Positions 1 to 8,856 of a DNA stretch of 15,226 nucleotides are shown in pieces. Under the pieces are notes generated by a model. That model saw nothing but the letters and a program-made list of their open reading frames with translations, made no database searches and was not told the DNA's origin. Made by a program: the position numbers and the translations under genes. The DNA is from an uncultured Clostridia bacterium. Its GTDB lineage: Bacteria; Bacillota; Clostridia; TANB77; CAG-508. Positions within the stretch are counted from its first letter, which is position 1, and each line of letters opens with the position of its first letter. Location: contig CATLGL010000025.1 of assembly GCA_949935895.1 (NCBI GenBank), forward strand, positions 1-15,226, given 5' to 3'.

Positions 1-161
1 CACAAGAAGTAATAATAGGAGTATCAACAGGAGAAATGAACCTAGTATACACCTGTTGGGGATTACTAGCAATACTTATTATTGTAGAAATCGTATTAAG
101 TAGAAAAACAAAAATAAAGAAATTCGGGATAAAAGATAAGACATTAAAGTACAAGAAATAG
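1..161 (+). CDS. C-terminal end of a membrane-anchored protein (partial)
   Basis: The only open frame entering from the left edge begins at base 3 and ends at a TAG at 159-161, giving the last 52 residues of a protein. The piece has a short polar stretch, a hydrophobic helix (about residues 16-31, WGLLAILIIVEIVL) and a basic tail rich in Lys. This is the pattern of a protein anchored by one C-terminal helix, with the tail in the cytoplasm. A terminator-like hairpin follows 9 bases after the stop. No family can be named from so little sequence. Confidence 0.6.
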   Translation, partial: QEVIIGVSTGEMNLVYTCWGLLAILIIVEIVLSRKTKIKKFGIKDKTLKYKK

Positions 162-170
162 GGGAAAAAA

Positions 171-200
171 GGAGTCTCTAAATGGAGGCTCCTTTACTAT
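171..200 (+). terminator. Rho-independent terminator of the partial gene
   Basis: GGAGTCTC (171-178) pairs with GAGGCTCC (185-192), 8 bp with one G-T pair, around a 6-base loop. It is followed by a short, imperfect T tract (TTTACTATT) and preceded by an A run that can extend the stem. Confidence 0.6.
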
Positions 201-302
201 TCAGATTGTAATTTTATATTAAATAAATTTTTTGGTAAGAAAATCATCATACATTACGTACAAGCAGCATACAATATATAGAACAAAGCCATTTTTTTCA
301 TA

Positions 303-342
303 TGTCAAAAAATTTGACAAATAAAAAATGTTTGTATATAAT
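303..342 (+). promoter_or_regulatory. Consensus sigma-A promoter with a palindrome over the -35
   Basis: TTGACA (314-319) and TATAAT (337-342) are both perfect consensus hexamers with an ideal 17-base spacer, just upstream of the YabE-like gene. The -35 is also the right arm of a perfect inverted repeat, TGTCAAA-AAA-TTTGACA (303-319). A protein bound there would cover the -35, so the repeat could be an operator. That last point is inference. Confidence 0.8.
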
Positions 343-375
343 AACGATATCACTTGAAGGAGGGTATCAATTCAA

Positions 376-1368
376 ATGATAGAAAATGAAAAAGCATCCT
401 TATCAATAAAAAAAATCATGACAATAGCAATATTACTGATTATCCTATTTGGTGTAGGAGTAATAGCAACTAACATTAATGTAAATCATGTAAAAATCAT
501 ATTATCAAACAACTATGAAATGCAAATATTAACAACCAAAACAAAAATTTCAGATATTTTAGAAGAAAACCATATTGTTGTATTACCAGAAGAAAACGTC
601 ATGCCTAATATAGATTCAGAATTATTAGACAATAAAACAATTACAATTACAAAGGCATATGGGGAGCAAGATGTAATTAAATTAGCAGAAGCCAATAGTG
701 AAGTTTCAATTGAGCAATTATTAGGAGATTATACCCCAACCATAGAAAAAATAATTACAGAACAAGTAGAAATACCATTTGAAACAATTACAAAAAATTC
801 TTCTACAGAAGTAGAAGGAGCAAATCAAATCCTTACCAAAGGAAAAAATGGATTAAAAGAAATCACATATCGTGCTAAATTTAAAAATGATATTGAAATA
901 GACAGAACAATATTATCAGAAAAAATTGTAAAAGAGCCAATTAATCAAATTGTTCAAATAAATAAAAATGCAGTTACTTCAAGATCAAGTGCTAAAAGAG
1001 AAGTAGTAAATCCTGCTACCACCTCTATAAATAATTTAGCCAAAAAAGTAAAAGGAAAAACACCAACAGTAAAAACATTTAACACATCAGCTTATTGTTC
1101 ATGTACAAAATGTTGTGGAAAATCAGGCGGAATGACATCAGCTGGTGTAAAAGCATCCTCATGGTATACTCTTGCATCTGGAAGTGTATATCCAATTGGA
1201 ACCATTATTTATATACCATACTTTAAAGATAAACCAAATGAAGGCTGGTTTATTGTTCAAGATAGAGGAGGAGCAATTTCTAGCAATAAATTAGATGTTT
1301 ATATGGGAACTCATTCGCAAGCAATACAATTTGGTAGAAAAAACTTAGAATGTTATGTGTATATGTAA
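376..1368 (+). CDS. YabE-like cell-wall protein: DUF348, G5 and 3D domains
   Basis: A 330-residue envelope protein. Residues 15-33 form an N-terminal membrane helix. About 38-95 resembles a DUF348 (YabE) domain, about 120-200 a G5 domain, and 235-330 a 3D domain. 3D domains are related to MltA-type lytic transglycosylases, and members of this architecture (Bacillus YabE, Rpf-like proteins) are thought to remodel peptidoglycan. The 3D domain has the Cys-rich entry YCSCTKCCGK and two of the three Asp residues (D296 in DRGG, D307 in LDVY, 11 apart as usual). The first, normally in a VDP motif, looks like VYP (Y272). It has its own promoter, an AAGGAGG about 12 bases before ATG, and a strong terminator, so it is probably monocistronic. 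B. subtilis YabE is longer. Confidence 0.85.
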   Translation: MIENEKASLSIKKIMTIAILLIILFGVGVIATNINVNHVKIILSNNYEMQILTTKTKISDILEENHIVVLPEENVMPNIDSELLDNKTITITKAYGEQDVIKLAEANSEVSIEQLLGDYTPTIEKIITEQVEIPFETITKNSSTEVEGANQILTKGKNGLKEITYRAKFKNDIEIDRTILSEKIVKEPINQIVQINKNAVTSRSSAKREVVNPATTSINNLAKKVKGKTPTVKTFNTSAYCSCTKCCGKSGGMTSAGVKASSWYTLASGSVYPIGTIIYIPYFKDKPNEGWFIVQDRGGAISSNKLDVYMGTHSQAIQFGRKNLECYVYM

Positions 1369-1370
1369 GT

Positions 1371-1404
1371 AAAAAAGCAAATAGATTTTATCTGTTTGCT
1401 TTTT
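1371..1404 (+). terminator. Terminator after the YabE-like gene
   Basis: A 14-bp stem with one G-T pair: the A5GCAAATAGA arm (1372-1385) pairs with TCTGTTTGCT5 (1391-1404) around a 5-base loop. The T run is part of the right arm. It starts 2 bases after the stop codon. Confidence 0.85.
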
Positions 1405-1438
1405 GTAAATAATAGAACATAAATGGGAGGAAAAAACA

Positions 1439-2194
1439 ATGAAGCTTATTTCATGGAATGTAAATGGACTACGTGCAGTGTTAAAAAAAGGATTTGAAGA
1501 CTTTTTTTATGAAGTGGATGCAGACATTTTTTGTATTCAAGAAACCAAAATGCAAGAGGGACAAATTGAAGACTTTAACCTAAAGGGATATACACAATAT
1601 TGGAATAGTGCATTAAAAAAAGGATATTCAGGAACGGCTATTTTTACAAAAATAAAGCCAAAACAAGTAAATTATGGAATGGGAATTGAAAAACACGATA
1701 TGGAAGGAAGAGTTATTACATTAGAATTTGAAGCCTTCTATTTAGTTAATATTTATACTCCAAACTCAAAAAGAGAATTAGAACGATTAGAATATCGAAT
1801 GGAATGGGAGGATGACATACGAAAGTATTTAATCACATTAAATAAGAAAAAACCAGTTATTATTTGTGGTGACTTAAATGTAGCGCATGAAGAAATTGAC
1901 TTAAAAAACCCAAAAACAAATCGAAAAAATGCAGGTTTTACCGATGAAGAAAGAGGAAAAATGACTCAATTATTAAAATCAAATTTTACAGATACATTTC
2001 GTTATCTTCATAAAGAACAAATAGGTTATACATGGTGGTCATATATGGGACAAGCACGACAAAAGGATATTGGCTGGAGAATTGACTATTTTATTGTGTC
2101 AAACGAAATTGCCAAAAACATAAAAGAAGCTAACATTTATAAAGATATTTATGGTAGTGATCATTGTCCTGTTGGCTTAGAAATAGAACTATAA
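1439..2194 (+). CDS. xth: Exodeoxyribonuclease III / AP endonuclease
   Basis: A 251-residue cytoplasmic DNA-repair enzyme of the ExoIII/APE1 family (endonuclease/exonuclease/phosphatase fold). It cuts the backbone 5' of abasic sites and trims 3' blocked ends in base excision repair, using a divalent metal. Visible family residues are N7 in SWNVNGLR, E35 in IQETK (metal ligand), Y106 in IYTPNS, D145 and N147 in GDLNVAH, and D241-H242 in GSDHCP (catalytic pair). The length is normal and all motifs are intact. ATG 1439 follows GGGAGG at 8 bases. The transporter gene begins 13 bases after the stop, so the two are probably co-transcribed. I see no clear promoter of its own after the terminator at 1371-1404. 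Confidence 0.95.
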   Translation: MKLISWNVNGLRAVLKKGFEDFFYEVDADIFCIQETKMQEGQIEDFNLKGYTQYWNSALKKGYSGTAIFTKIKPKQVNYGMGIEKHDMEGRVITLEFEAFYLVNIYTPNSKRELERLEYRMEWEDDIRKYLITLNKKKPVIICGDLNVAHEEIDLKNPKTNRKNAGFTDEERGKMTQLLKSNFTDTFRYLHKEQIGYTWWSYMGQARQKDIGWRIDYFIVSNEIAKNIKEANIYKDIYGSDHCPVGLEIEL

Positions 2195-2207
2195 AGGAGG
2201 TACAAAA

Positions 2208-3332
2208 TTGGAGAAAAAAACAAATATATGGGCAAAATGGTTATATTGGTTCATTTTTGCTACAGCAGTAATCTTAGTTTATAAAACATTAGATAATTTT
2301 AGTGATATTACCAATTGGGTAAAAGGAATTTTTGAAGTATTGATGCCATTTATGCTTGGCATTTTATTAGCATATCTTTTTTATATACCATGTAAAAAAA
2401 TTGAAAAATTTTATCAAGGTTTAAGACCAAAAATAATTCACAAAAGAGCAAGAGTATTTAGTGTATTTACTGTCTATTTATTAGCACTAATTATCATTAT
2501 CATAGCAATTCAATTTATTATACCAAATTTGGCACAAAGCATTGCAGATTTAGCAAATAATATTGAGACATATTATCAAAATACCATCAACAGTTTGCAA
2601 AACATACCAGAGGATTCTATATTAAGACAAATTGATATGAATGCAATTCAAGAAGCATTAAATAAGATTAATATTGCTGAATACATTAACTTAAATACAA
2701 TTTTTCAATATGCAAAAGAAGTATTTGGAGTAGCAAGAGGAATTTTTGATTTTTTTGTATCTATTATTGTTTCAGTATACATTTTAGTAGAAAGAACACA
2801 AATTTTATGCTTTTTTAAAAAAGTAGTAAGAGCTATTTTTAAACAAAAAAATTATCAAGCCATTGGAAAGTATTTTAATATTACCAATCAAATTTTCTTT
2901 AAATTTTTATCAAGCCAATTATTAGATGCATTTGTTGTAGGAATATTAACCTCAGTTGCAATGTCACTGCTAGGAGTAAAATATGCCATTCTACTAGGAT
3001 TTTTTATAGGACTTTCTAATTTAATACCATATTTTGGAGCAATTGTAGGAGTAGGAATATCTATTATCATTACCATCTTTACAGGAGGAATTGGAAAAGC
3101 AATTTGGATGGCAGTTGTTGTTATTATATTACAACAAATTGATGCTAATATTATTAATCCAAAAATTGTAGGAAAGTCACTTGAAATCAGTCCATTATTA
3201 GTTATCTTTTCAGTAACAATAGGAGGAGCCTATTTTGGGGTATTAGGAATGTTTTTAGCAGTACCAGTATTTACTGTATTAAAAATCATGATAGAAGATT
3301 ATATTGATTATAGAGAAAAAATGAAAGTATAA
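2208..3332 (+). CDS. AI-2E family transporter (UPF0118)
   Basis: A 374-residue polytopic membrane protein. Hydrophobic helices lie at about 11-28, 41-60, 83-106, 180-200, 225-255, 260-290, 300-330 and 335-360. A soluble segment at about 107-175 sits between the third and fourth. This layout and the C-terminal half (DANIINPKIVGKSLEISP, then a Gly-rich helix) are typical of the AI-2E/TqsA/YtvI family. Individual members have been linked to autoinducer export or Na+(H+) antiport, but the substrate cannot be told here. The start is TTG 2208, chosen because a perfect AAAGGAGG lies 7 bases upstream and no in-frame ATG is near. The last codons form one arm of a hairpin shared with the opposing HD-GYP gene, and the stop at 3330-3332 directly abuts that gene's stop. 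Confidence 0.9.
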   Translation: MEKKTNIWAKWLYWFIFATAVILVYKTLDNFSDITNWVKGIFEVLMPFMLGILLAYLFYIPCKKIEKFYQGLRPKIIHKRARVFSVFTVYLLALIIIIIAIQFIIPNLAQSIADLANNIETYYQNTINSLQNIPEDSILRQIDMNAIQEALNKINIAEYINLNTIFQYAKEVFGVARGIFDFFVSIIVSVYILVERTQILCFFKKVVRAIFKQKNYQAIGKYFNITNQIFFKFLSSQLLDAFVVGILTSVAMSLLGVKYAILLGFFIGLSNLIPYFGAIVGVGISIIITIFTGGIGKAIWMAVVVIILQQIDANIINPKIVGKSLEISPLLVIFSVTIGGAYFGVLGMFLAVPVFTVLKIMIEDYIDYREKMKV

Positions 3333-3349
3333 CTACACTTTCATTTTTT
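3316..3349. terminator. Bidirectional terminator built from the 3' ends of two convergent genes
   Basis: A perfect 13-bp inverted repeat, AAAAAATGAAAGT (3316-3328) and ACTTTCATTTTTT (3337-3349), around an 8-base loop. Each strand ends in a T run, so it can stop transcription both ways. Both arms are coding: the plus gene ends ...KMKV-stop (TAA 3330-3332) and the minus gene ends ...KMKV-stop (TAG 3335-3333). Confidence 0.85.
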
Positions 3350-4242
3350 TTATTTTTTTAATTTCAGTATCTAGTTTTTTTAACATATCATCTCGAATTT
3401 GTTTTGCTTGTTCATATTCTTCTAAAATAGTAATATAATTTTCGATAGTCTCTCCTGCAGAAAGTAATAATTTTATTCCATTTTCATAATAGGCTTGGTC
3501 TTTTTGTTTTTTTGATGCTTTCATTTTAATGGCATATTGGTGGATTTGATTTAATCTTTTAATATTTTGTTCTAAATATTCTACATATTCCTTTACACAA
3601 TATTTTTCATATTCAATATCATCAATAATTACTTTAATTAACGCTTTTAAAATTTTAGGATTGATTTTAGCATCGTGTTTTTTAGATAAAGCAGTAGCAT
3701 CTTCTTTTAACAAAAGAAGTGTATCAGAAATGTCAATATGAGATTTATATTGTCTTTTACTAGCAATAGCATCAAATTCATCTGCAACACGAATAATTTG
3801 CCCCTCAATAGGAATATCTTTTTTTGTTAGTCCTTTAGGATAGCCAGACCCGTCTAATGCTTCATGGTGAAAAATAGTACCTGCATAATAAGGACGTAAC
3901 TTTAAATCCTTCATACACATATTATAACCGAATTGTAGTATGTGTTTTCATAATTTCAAATTCTTCTTGTGTTAGTACAGAAGTCTTTTGTAAAATTTTA
4001 GATGGAATAAATAATTTTCCAATATCGTGTAAATAAGCACAAATAGTACAATATACAGTAAATTTGTTAGATGCCTTCAGATACTCACAGATACGACAAG
4101 TTAGGTTAGCAACATTTTCAGAGTGTTTTCGGGTAAAGGCGTCTAAACCATCTAACATACTTAATTGATAACGCATAGCTTCATCTAAATTATAGGATTT
4201 TAAACTGGTTTTACTATAAAAATCAAATTTTTCCTCTTTCAT
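3333..4242 (-). CDS. HD-GYP domain c-di-GMP phosphodiesterase, read through a +1 shift at CGG
   Basis: HD-GYP proteins hydrolyse cyclic di-GMP in the cytoplasm. The first frame (ATG 4242, AGAGGA upstream) has H40 (RKHS), H72-D73 (LHDIGK) and H101 (MKTHT). It then reaches CGG at 3930-3928 (codon 105) and stops two codons later at TAA 3924-3922. Skipping the C reads GGT TAT AAT ATG in the +1 frame, giving the expected THTTI-G-YNMC with the family Gly. That frame continues with H125-H126-E127, D130, G131, G133-Y134-P135 and D154 (RVADEFD). The full product is 302 residues, with a Lys/Glu-rich, probably coiled C-terminal half. There is no transmembrane or receiver domain. An ATG at 4272 has no ribosome binding site. 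If the shift does not occur, this is a broken gene. Confidence 0.85.
3928..3930 (-). other. In-frame CGG with +1 frameshift (HD-GYP gene)
   Basis: The zero frame reads ACA ATT CGG TTA TAA. The protein continues as ATT-(C)-GGT-TAT. The residue recovered is Gly105, conserved after the His of the HD-GYP HTxxG segment. Confidence 0.8.
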
Positions 4243-4267
4243 AAATAATCCTCTTTTCTCTAAAATT

Positions 4268-4297
4268 ATCATATCATGAAATGATAGTAAATGTAAA
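4268..4297 (-). promoter_or_regulatory. Likely promoter of the HD-GYP gene
   Basis: On the minus strand TTTACA (4297-4292) is followed after 18 bases by TATGAT (4273-4268), 26 bases before the start codon at 4242. The match is reasonable but not perfect. Confidence 0.5.
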
Positions 4298-4341
4298 TAG
4301 AGATTAAATTTAAGGTTATAAATAAAATTCTAACGAAATTG

Positions 4342-4370
4342 TTGCTATTTTGTCGAAATTAAGATATGAT
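4342..4370 (+). promoter_or_regulatory. Likely sigma-A promoter of smc
   Basis: TTGCTA (4342-4347), a 17-base spacer and TATGAT (4365-4370), divergent from the HD-GYP promoter. An overlapping TATAAC (4370-4375) is an alternative -10. Confidence 0.5.
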
Positions 4371-4407
4371 ATAACAATAAAGTAAAAAACAAAATAAGGT
4401 GGTAAAC

Positions 4408-7400
4408 ATGCATTTAAAAAAGTTAGAATTACAAGGGTTTAAATCCTTTGCCGATAAAACAGTGTTAGAATTTATGCCAGGAATTACCTCTGTTATAGGA
4501 CCAAATGGCTCAGGAAAAAGTAATATATCAGATGCAATTAGATGGGTGCTAGGAGAACAGAGCATGAAATCACTAAGAGGTTCAAAATCAGAAGATATTA
4601 TTTTTGCAGGAACTCAAAGTAGAAAATCATTAGGATTTGCAGAAGCTTCTTTAGTATTTGATAACACTGATGGAAAACTTCCCATAGAGTTTCAAGAGGT
4701 GACTGTTACAAGAAAAATATATAGAACAGGAGAGTCTGGTTATTTTATTAACAAAACACCTTGTAGATTAAAAGATGTATTAGAACTATTTATGGATACA
4801 GGAATTGGAAAAGATGGATATAGCATTATTGGACAAGGAAAAATAGATGAAATTTTAAGTAATAAATCAGAAGATAGACGTCATATTTTTGAAGAAGCAG
4901 CAGGGATTGTAAAATATCGAATGCGTAAACTAGAAGCAGAAAAAAAATTAGAGAACACAAAATTAAATTTATTAAGAATTAACGATATTTTAGCAGAAAT
5001 TGAAGCTAATATTGAACCATTAAAGGCACAGTCAGAAAAAGCAAAAAAATTTTTAGATTTACGTGAAGAATTAAAACAAATAGAAATTGGATTATTTTTA
5101 TATCATATTGATACATATAAAGAAAAATTAGAACAAATTAAGCTTGATGAAGAAATTTTATCCGATCATCATAAACAAGCAGAAGAAAAAATGGAGACAA
5201 TAAGTGCTTTAAAAGAAGAACTAAAAATGCAAATTAACCAAATTATAGAGCAAATTGAGGCAATGCAAAATATTGGCTTTGAAAGTAGTAAACAAATTGA
5301 GAAAATCAATTCAGATATCAATGTATCAAAAGAAAGAATTACAAATAATAGAGCCAATTATGAGCGTTATGAAAAGGAAATTATAGAAAATGAAGAAAGA
5401 GAAAAAGAATTAGAAAATGAAAAAACACAGAAGCTAGAAAAAAAGAGTAATTTATACAGTAATAAAGAGAAATTTCAAAAAGAATTAGAAAAAAAAGAGG
5501 CAGAATTAAAGGAATTAACGAAAAAATTATCCACAAAAGAACTTGAAATAGAGCAAAAGAAGCTAAAACAAGAGCAAAATGTGGACAAACGTTATGAAAA
5601 AAATTCTGAAATTAGTACATTAGATGCTAATTACGAAAACTATGAAAAAAGAGAGCAAAATTTAAAAACTGAGCTTCAAACCACCATATCAGAATTAGAT
5701 AGCATGCGCATTACAAAAGAAGAAATAGCAAAAGATTTTCACGAAATAGAAGTTAAAAGAAATGACATTGTAAAAACACAAGCTAATATAAGTCAAAAGA
5801 CAGAAGAAGCAGATAAGAAGATAAAACAATACGAGTTAACAATCCAAAATTTAGAACAAGAAGAGAGAATAAAAAGTTCTCGTCTAAAATTTTTACAAGA
5901 AACAGAAAAAGAAAAAGAAGGATATATTAGAAGTGTAAAATCATTATTATTAGACTGTGATAAAAGTGCAGAGTTACGAAAAGGCATGTATCGGAGCATT
6001 AAGTAGTTTAATTCAATTGGACAAGCAATATGAAATAGCAATTGAAATGGCATTAGGAGCAAGCCTTCAAAATATCGTAACAGAAAATGAAGAAGTGGCA
6101 AAGAAATTAGTAGAGCATTTAAGGAAGAATAACTTAGGAAGAGCCACTTTTTTACCAATAGCCTCTATTTCAGGGAAAAAATTAGAAAACATAAATGAAA
6201 AAGGTGTTGATGGAGTTATTGGAATTGCCTCTGATTTAATTAAAACAGATAAAAAATATGAAGCAATTCTAATAAGCCTATTAGGAAGAACTGTTATTGT
6301 AGAGGATATGGAACATGCTATAAAGCTTGCAAAACAAAATCATTATGCATTTAAAATCGTAACATTAAAAGGAGATGTTATTAACTCATATGGAGGTATT
6401 ACAGGAGGCTCTGTACAAGCTAAAACGGTTAATATTCTAGGAAGAGCAAGAGAAATTGAAGAGTTAGAAAAAAATGTAAAACAACTTAATAAAAAAATTG
6501 AACAAGAGAAAAAAAAGAAGGAAGAGTTTATACTTAGTACAAGTGAAATACAAAAAGCAACACAAGAATTAGAAGGCAAGTTAAAAGAAATTGATATTGT
6601 TTATGCAACAGAAAAACAGAAATTAGTATCTGTTGAAGAAAATATTGCAAAACTAGAAACAAGACTAGAAAAATTAAGAGCAGAACAAGAACAAATTAAA
6701 GAAGAAAAAGAAAAAATTACATTTCAAAAAAAAGAAATAACAAATGAAATTCAAAGTTTAACTAAGGAACTTGACGATTTGGCTAGTGAAATTGAACAAT
6801 ATACACTGCGAAATAAAGATAATCAAAAATACATTGATGACTTAAATTTTGATATTACCAATCTTCGCATTAGTGTGTCTTCTTTTGATGAAAGTGAGAC
6901 ATCAATTGATGAAATGGTACAAAGAATTGATACAGATATTGAAAATTGTAACATCAGTATACAGAAAAAACGAAAACAAATGGAGGAAATAAAACTAGAA
7001 AATGAAACATTAGAAAATCAAATTGTATCATATGATAATAAAATAGAAGAAATTAAAAAACAAGTAAATCATAGTGGCGAGGAAGTAGAAAAATTAAAAG
7101 AAGAAAGAACAAAGAAGAATGAAAAATTATCACAAGTAGAAACAGAAATTACCTCTCAATTTAATGTAATAGAAGATTTGAAAGCGCAAATTGTTAAAAT
7201 AGATGTTAAAAAAGTAAAACTAGAACAAGACATAGAGGATGTAATTAACAAAATGTGGGAGGAATATGAAATAACACCAAATGCAGCAAATGAATATAAA
7301 AAGCCGACCAATATATTAGAAACGACTAAACAGGTAAATGAGCTTAGAAATAGCATAAAAAATCTAGGAAGTATCAATATTGATGCTATTGAAGAATACA

Positions 7401-7960
7401 AACAAACGAAATCACGTTATGATTTTATGAGTGAGCAACGACTAGACCTTGAAAATTCAATTACAAAATTAAAAAAAGTAATTCAAGATATGACAACAAT
7501 TATGAAGGAGCAATTCCAAACACAATTTAATACCATAAACAAAAATTTTGCCGAAGTGTTTAGTGAATTATTTGGCGGAGGAAAAGCAGAGTTAATTTTA
7601 GAAGATCAAGATAATATTTTGGAGTGTGGTATTGAAATTAGAGTACAACCACCAGGAAAAAAATTACAGAATATGACACTATTATCAGGAGGAGAAAAAG
7701 CATTTACTGCAATTGCACTTCTATTTGCTATTTTAAGTATGAATCCAGCGCCATTTTGTGTATTAGATGAAATCGAGGCAGCATTAGATGATGTCAATGT
7801 GTATCGTTTTGCAGATTATTTAAAGAAATTTTCTTCTAAGACCCAATTTTTAATTATTACACATAGAAAAGGAACAATGGAGGCAGCAGATACTGTATAT
7901 GGTATTACAATGCAGGAAAATGGAATTTCAAAATTATTGTCAATGAAATTAGGAAAATAG
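4408..7960 (+). CDS. smc: Chromosome segregation ATPase SMC, read through a +1 shift at CGG
   Basis: SMC with ScpA/ScpB forms the condensin-like ring that loops and segregates the chromosome. The N-terminal head has Walker A GPNGSGKS (31-38) and the WVLGEQS block. A long Glu/Lys coiled coil runs from about 160 to 500 and the hinge from about 500 to 670. The return coiled coil follows, then the ABC signature LSGGEKA (1092-1098) and Walker B CVLDE (D1120-E1121). The zero frame is broken in the hinge at CGG 5992-5994 (codon 529) and stops at TAG 6004. Skipping the C reads GGA GCA TTA (GMY-G-ALSSL), the normal hinge sequence, and gives 1183 residues, within a few of B. subtilis SMC (1186). I chose ATG 4408 over GTG 4399 because AAGGTGG precedes it by 5 bases and MHLKKLELQGFKSF matches the family start. 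Confidence 0.93.
5992..5994 (+). other. In-frame CGG with +1 frameshift (smc hinge)
   Basis: The zero frame reads ATG TAT CGG AGC, with TAG three codons after CGG. The protein continues as TAT-(C)-GGA-GCA. The codon before CGG is TAT, as in ytaF. Confidence 0.8.
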
Positions 7961-7973
7961 AAAGAGGATAAAA

Positions 7974-8529
7974 ATGGATTATAAAGAAATAATACGGGGA
8001 GTATACTCCATATAATGAACAAGAAAAAAAGGAACAACAGCAAATATTACAATACCAAAAGAAAATGACAAATTTATTAACAAGGGATAATACATTTGCA
8101 CATTTTACTGCTTCAGGATTTGTAGTAAATCCTAAAAAGGATAAAGTGCTTATGGTATATCATAACATATATAGAGATTGGTGCTGGACAGGAGGACATG
8201 TAGATGGTGAAACTGACTTTTTAAAAGTAGCTGTTCGTGAATTAAAAGAAGAGACAGGTGTAAAAGAGGTAAAAGTATTACAAGATACACCAATTTCAAT
8301 AGAAATTATACCAGTTTGGGGACATCAAAAATATGGAAGTTATATTATTCCACATCAACATTTAAATGTGACATATTTGTTGCAAGTAGAGGAGACAGAA
8401 ATTTTACACAACAAAGAAGATGAAAACATGGGAGTAAGATGGATTCCAATAAAGGAATATAAAAATTATGCCAAAGAAAAAGCAATGTATCCAATTTATG
8501 ATAAAATCATTGAAAAAATGATGAAATAA
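7974..8529 (+). CDS. NUDIX hydrolase, read through a +1 shift at CGG
   Basis: A 184-residue NUDIX-fold protein. Such enzymes cleave nucleoside diphosphates linked to another group, and the substrate is unknown here. The Nudix box lies at about 67-90 (GGHVDGETDFLK, then VRELKEETGV). It has the REUxEExGU core, but Thr replaces the usual Glu that precedes x7, as I recall for the related GGHADG-type subfamily. The start is ATG 7974, after AGAGGA and only 13 bases after the smc stop, so it is co-transcribed with smc. Codon 8 is CGG (7995-7997). The zero frame then stops at TAA 8013, whereas skipping the C reads GGG GAG TAT ACT CCA (EII-G-EYTPYNEQ) straight into the NUDIX domain. The alternative is a start at ATG 8065, but that would lose 30 N-terminal residues that look like normal protein and has no ribosome binding site. 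Confidence 0.85.
7995..7997 (+). other. In-frame CGG with +1 frameshift (NUDIX gene, codon 8)
   Basis: The zero frame reads ATA ATA CGG GGA, with TAA at 8013-8015. The protein continues as ATA-(C)-GGG-GAG. One G too many in the GGGG run would look the same, so this is the least certain of the four sites taken alone. Confidence 0.7.
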
Positions 8530-8554
8530 AATGTTAGACCCTGTCAGTTAAATC

Positions 8555-8590
8555 GCAGAAGCTTTGTGCTACAAAGCTTCTGCAATTTTT
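8555..8590 (+). terminator. Strong terminator of the smc-NUDIX unit
   Basis: A perfect 13-bp stem, GCAGAAGCTTTGT (8555-8567) with ACAAAGCTTCTGC (8571-8583), a 3-base loop, then AATTTTT. It begins 25 bases after the NUDIX stop. Confidence 0.9.
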
Positions 8591-8800
8591 CGCAAATAAA
8601 TAAAGACATATACTTTAAAATGTTATAAACATAGACAATATTATTAGTGTCTTTTTTTGTTCTGTATTCGAAACACCCTATAAAATAATAATGTGGAAAT
8701 ATATGGAATTATATGAAGAATTCATGAAATTGCTTGCAGTATCACAATTTTTAAAGTTAGTTTTTAAAATTATAAATTTTAAGATAAAATATTTTGTGAT
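8591..8800. other. Intergenic stretch with no supported gene
   Basis: About 210 very AT-rich bases between the NUDIX terminator and the ECF promoter. A weak hairpin (AGACA/TGTCT, about 8633-8652, then seven T) could be a second terminator. A 43-codon frame from ATG 8690 has no ribosome binding site and runs into the promoter, so I do not call it a gene. Confidence 0.5.
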
Positions 8801-8804
8801 TTTT

Positions 8805-8830
8805 TGTAACATTTTGTAATATAAAGACTC
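8805..8830 (+). promoter_or_regulatory. ECF-type promoter of the sigma/anti-sigma operon
   Basis: A -35 of TGTAAC (8805-8810), followed by ATTTTG, and a -10 of GACTC (8826-8830), with a 15-base spacer. AAC in the -35 and a GTC-like -10 are typical of ECF promoters. The same elements precede the Spo0A-like regulator at 10837-10863. This implies that the sigma factor activates its own operon. Confidence 0.7.
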
Positions 8831-8856
8831 ATATTAAGTGAAAGGGAGGAAATAGT

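Noticed and set aside
4399..4407. GTG start for smc
   Set aside because: It overlaps the AAGGTGG ribosome binding site. ATG 4408 fits both spacing and family N-terminus.
8531..8590. GACCCTGTCAGTTAAAT plus hairpin as the end of an insertion sequence
   Set aside because: No matching inverted copy, target duplication or transposase is present in the window. The hairpin is fully explained as a terminator.
8690..8819. 43-codon frame upstream of the sigma-factor gene
   Set aside because: No ribosome binding site, low-complexity sequence, and it overlaps the ECF promoter.
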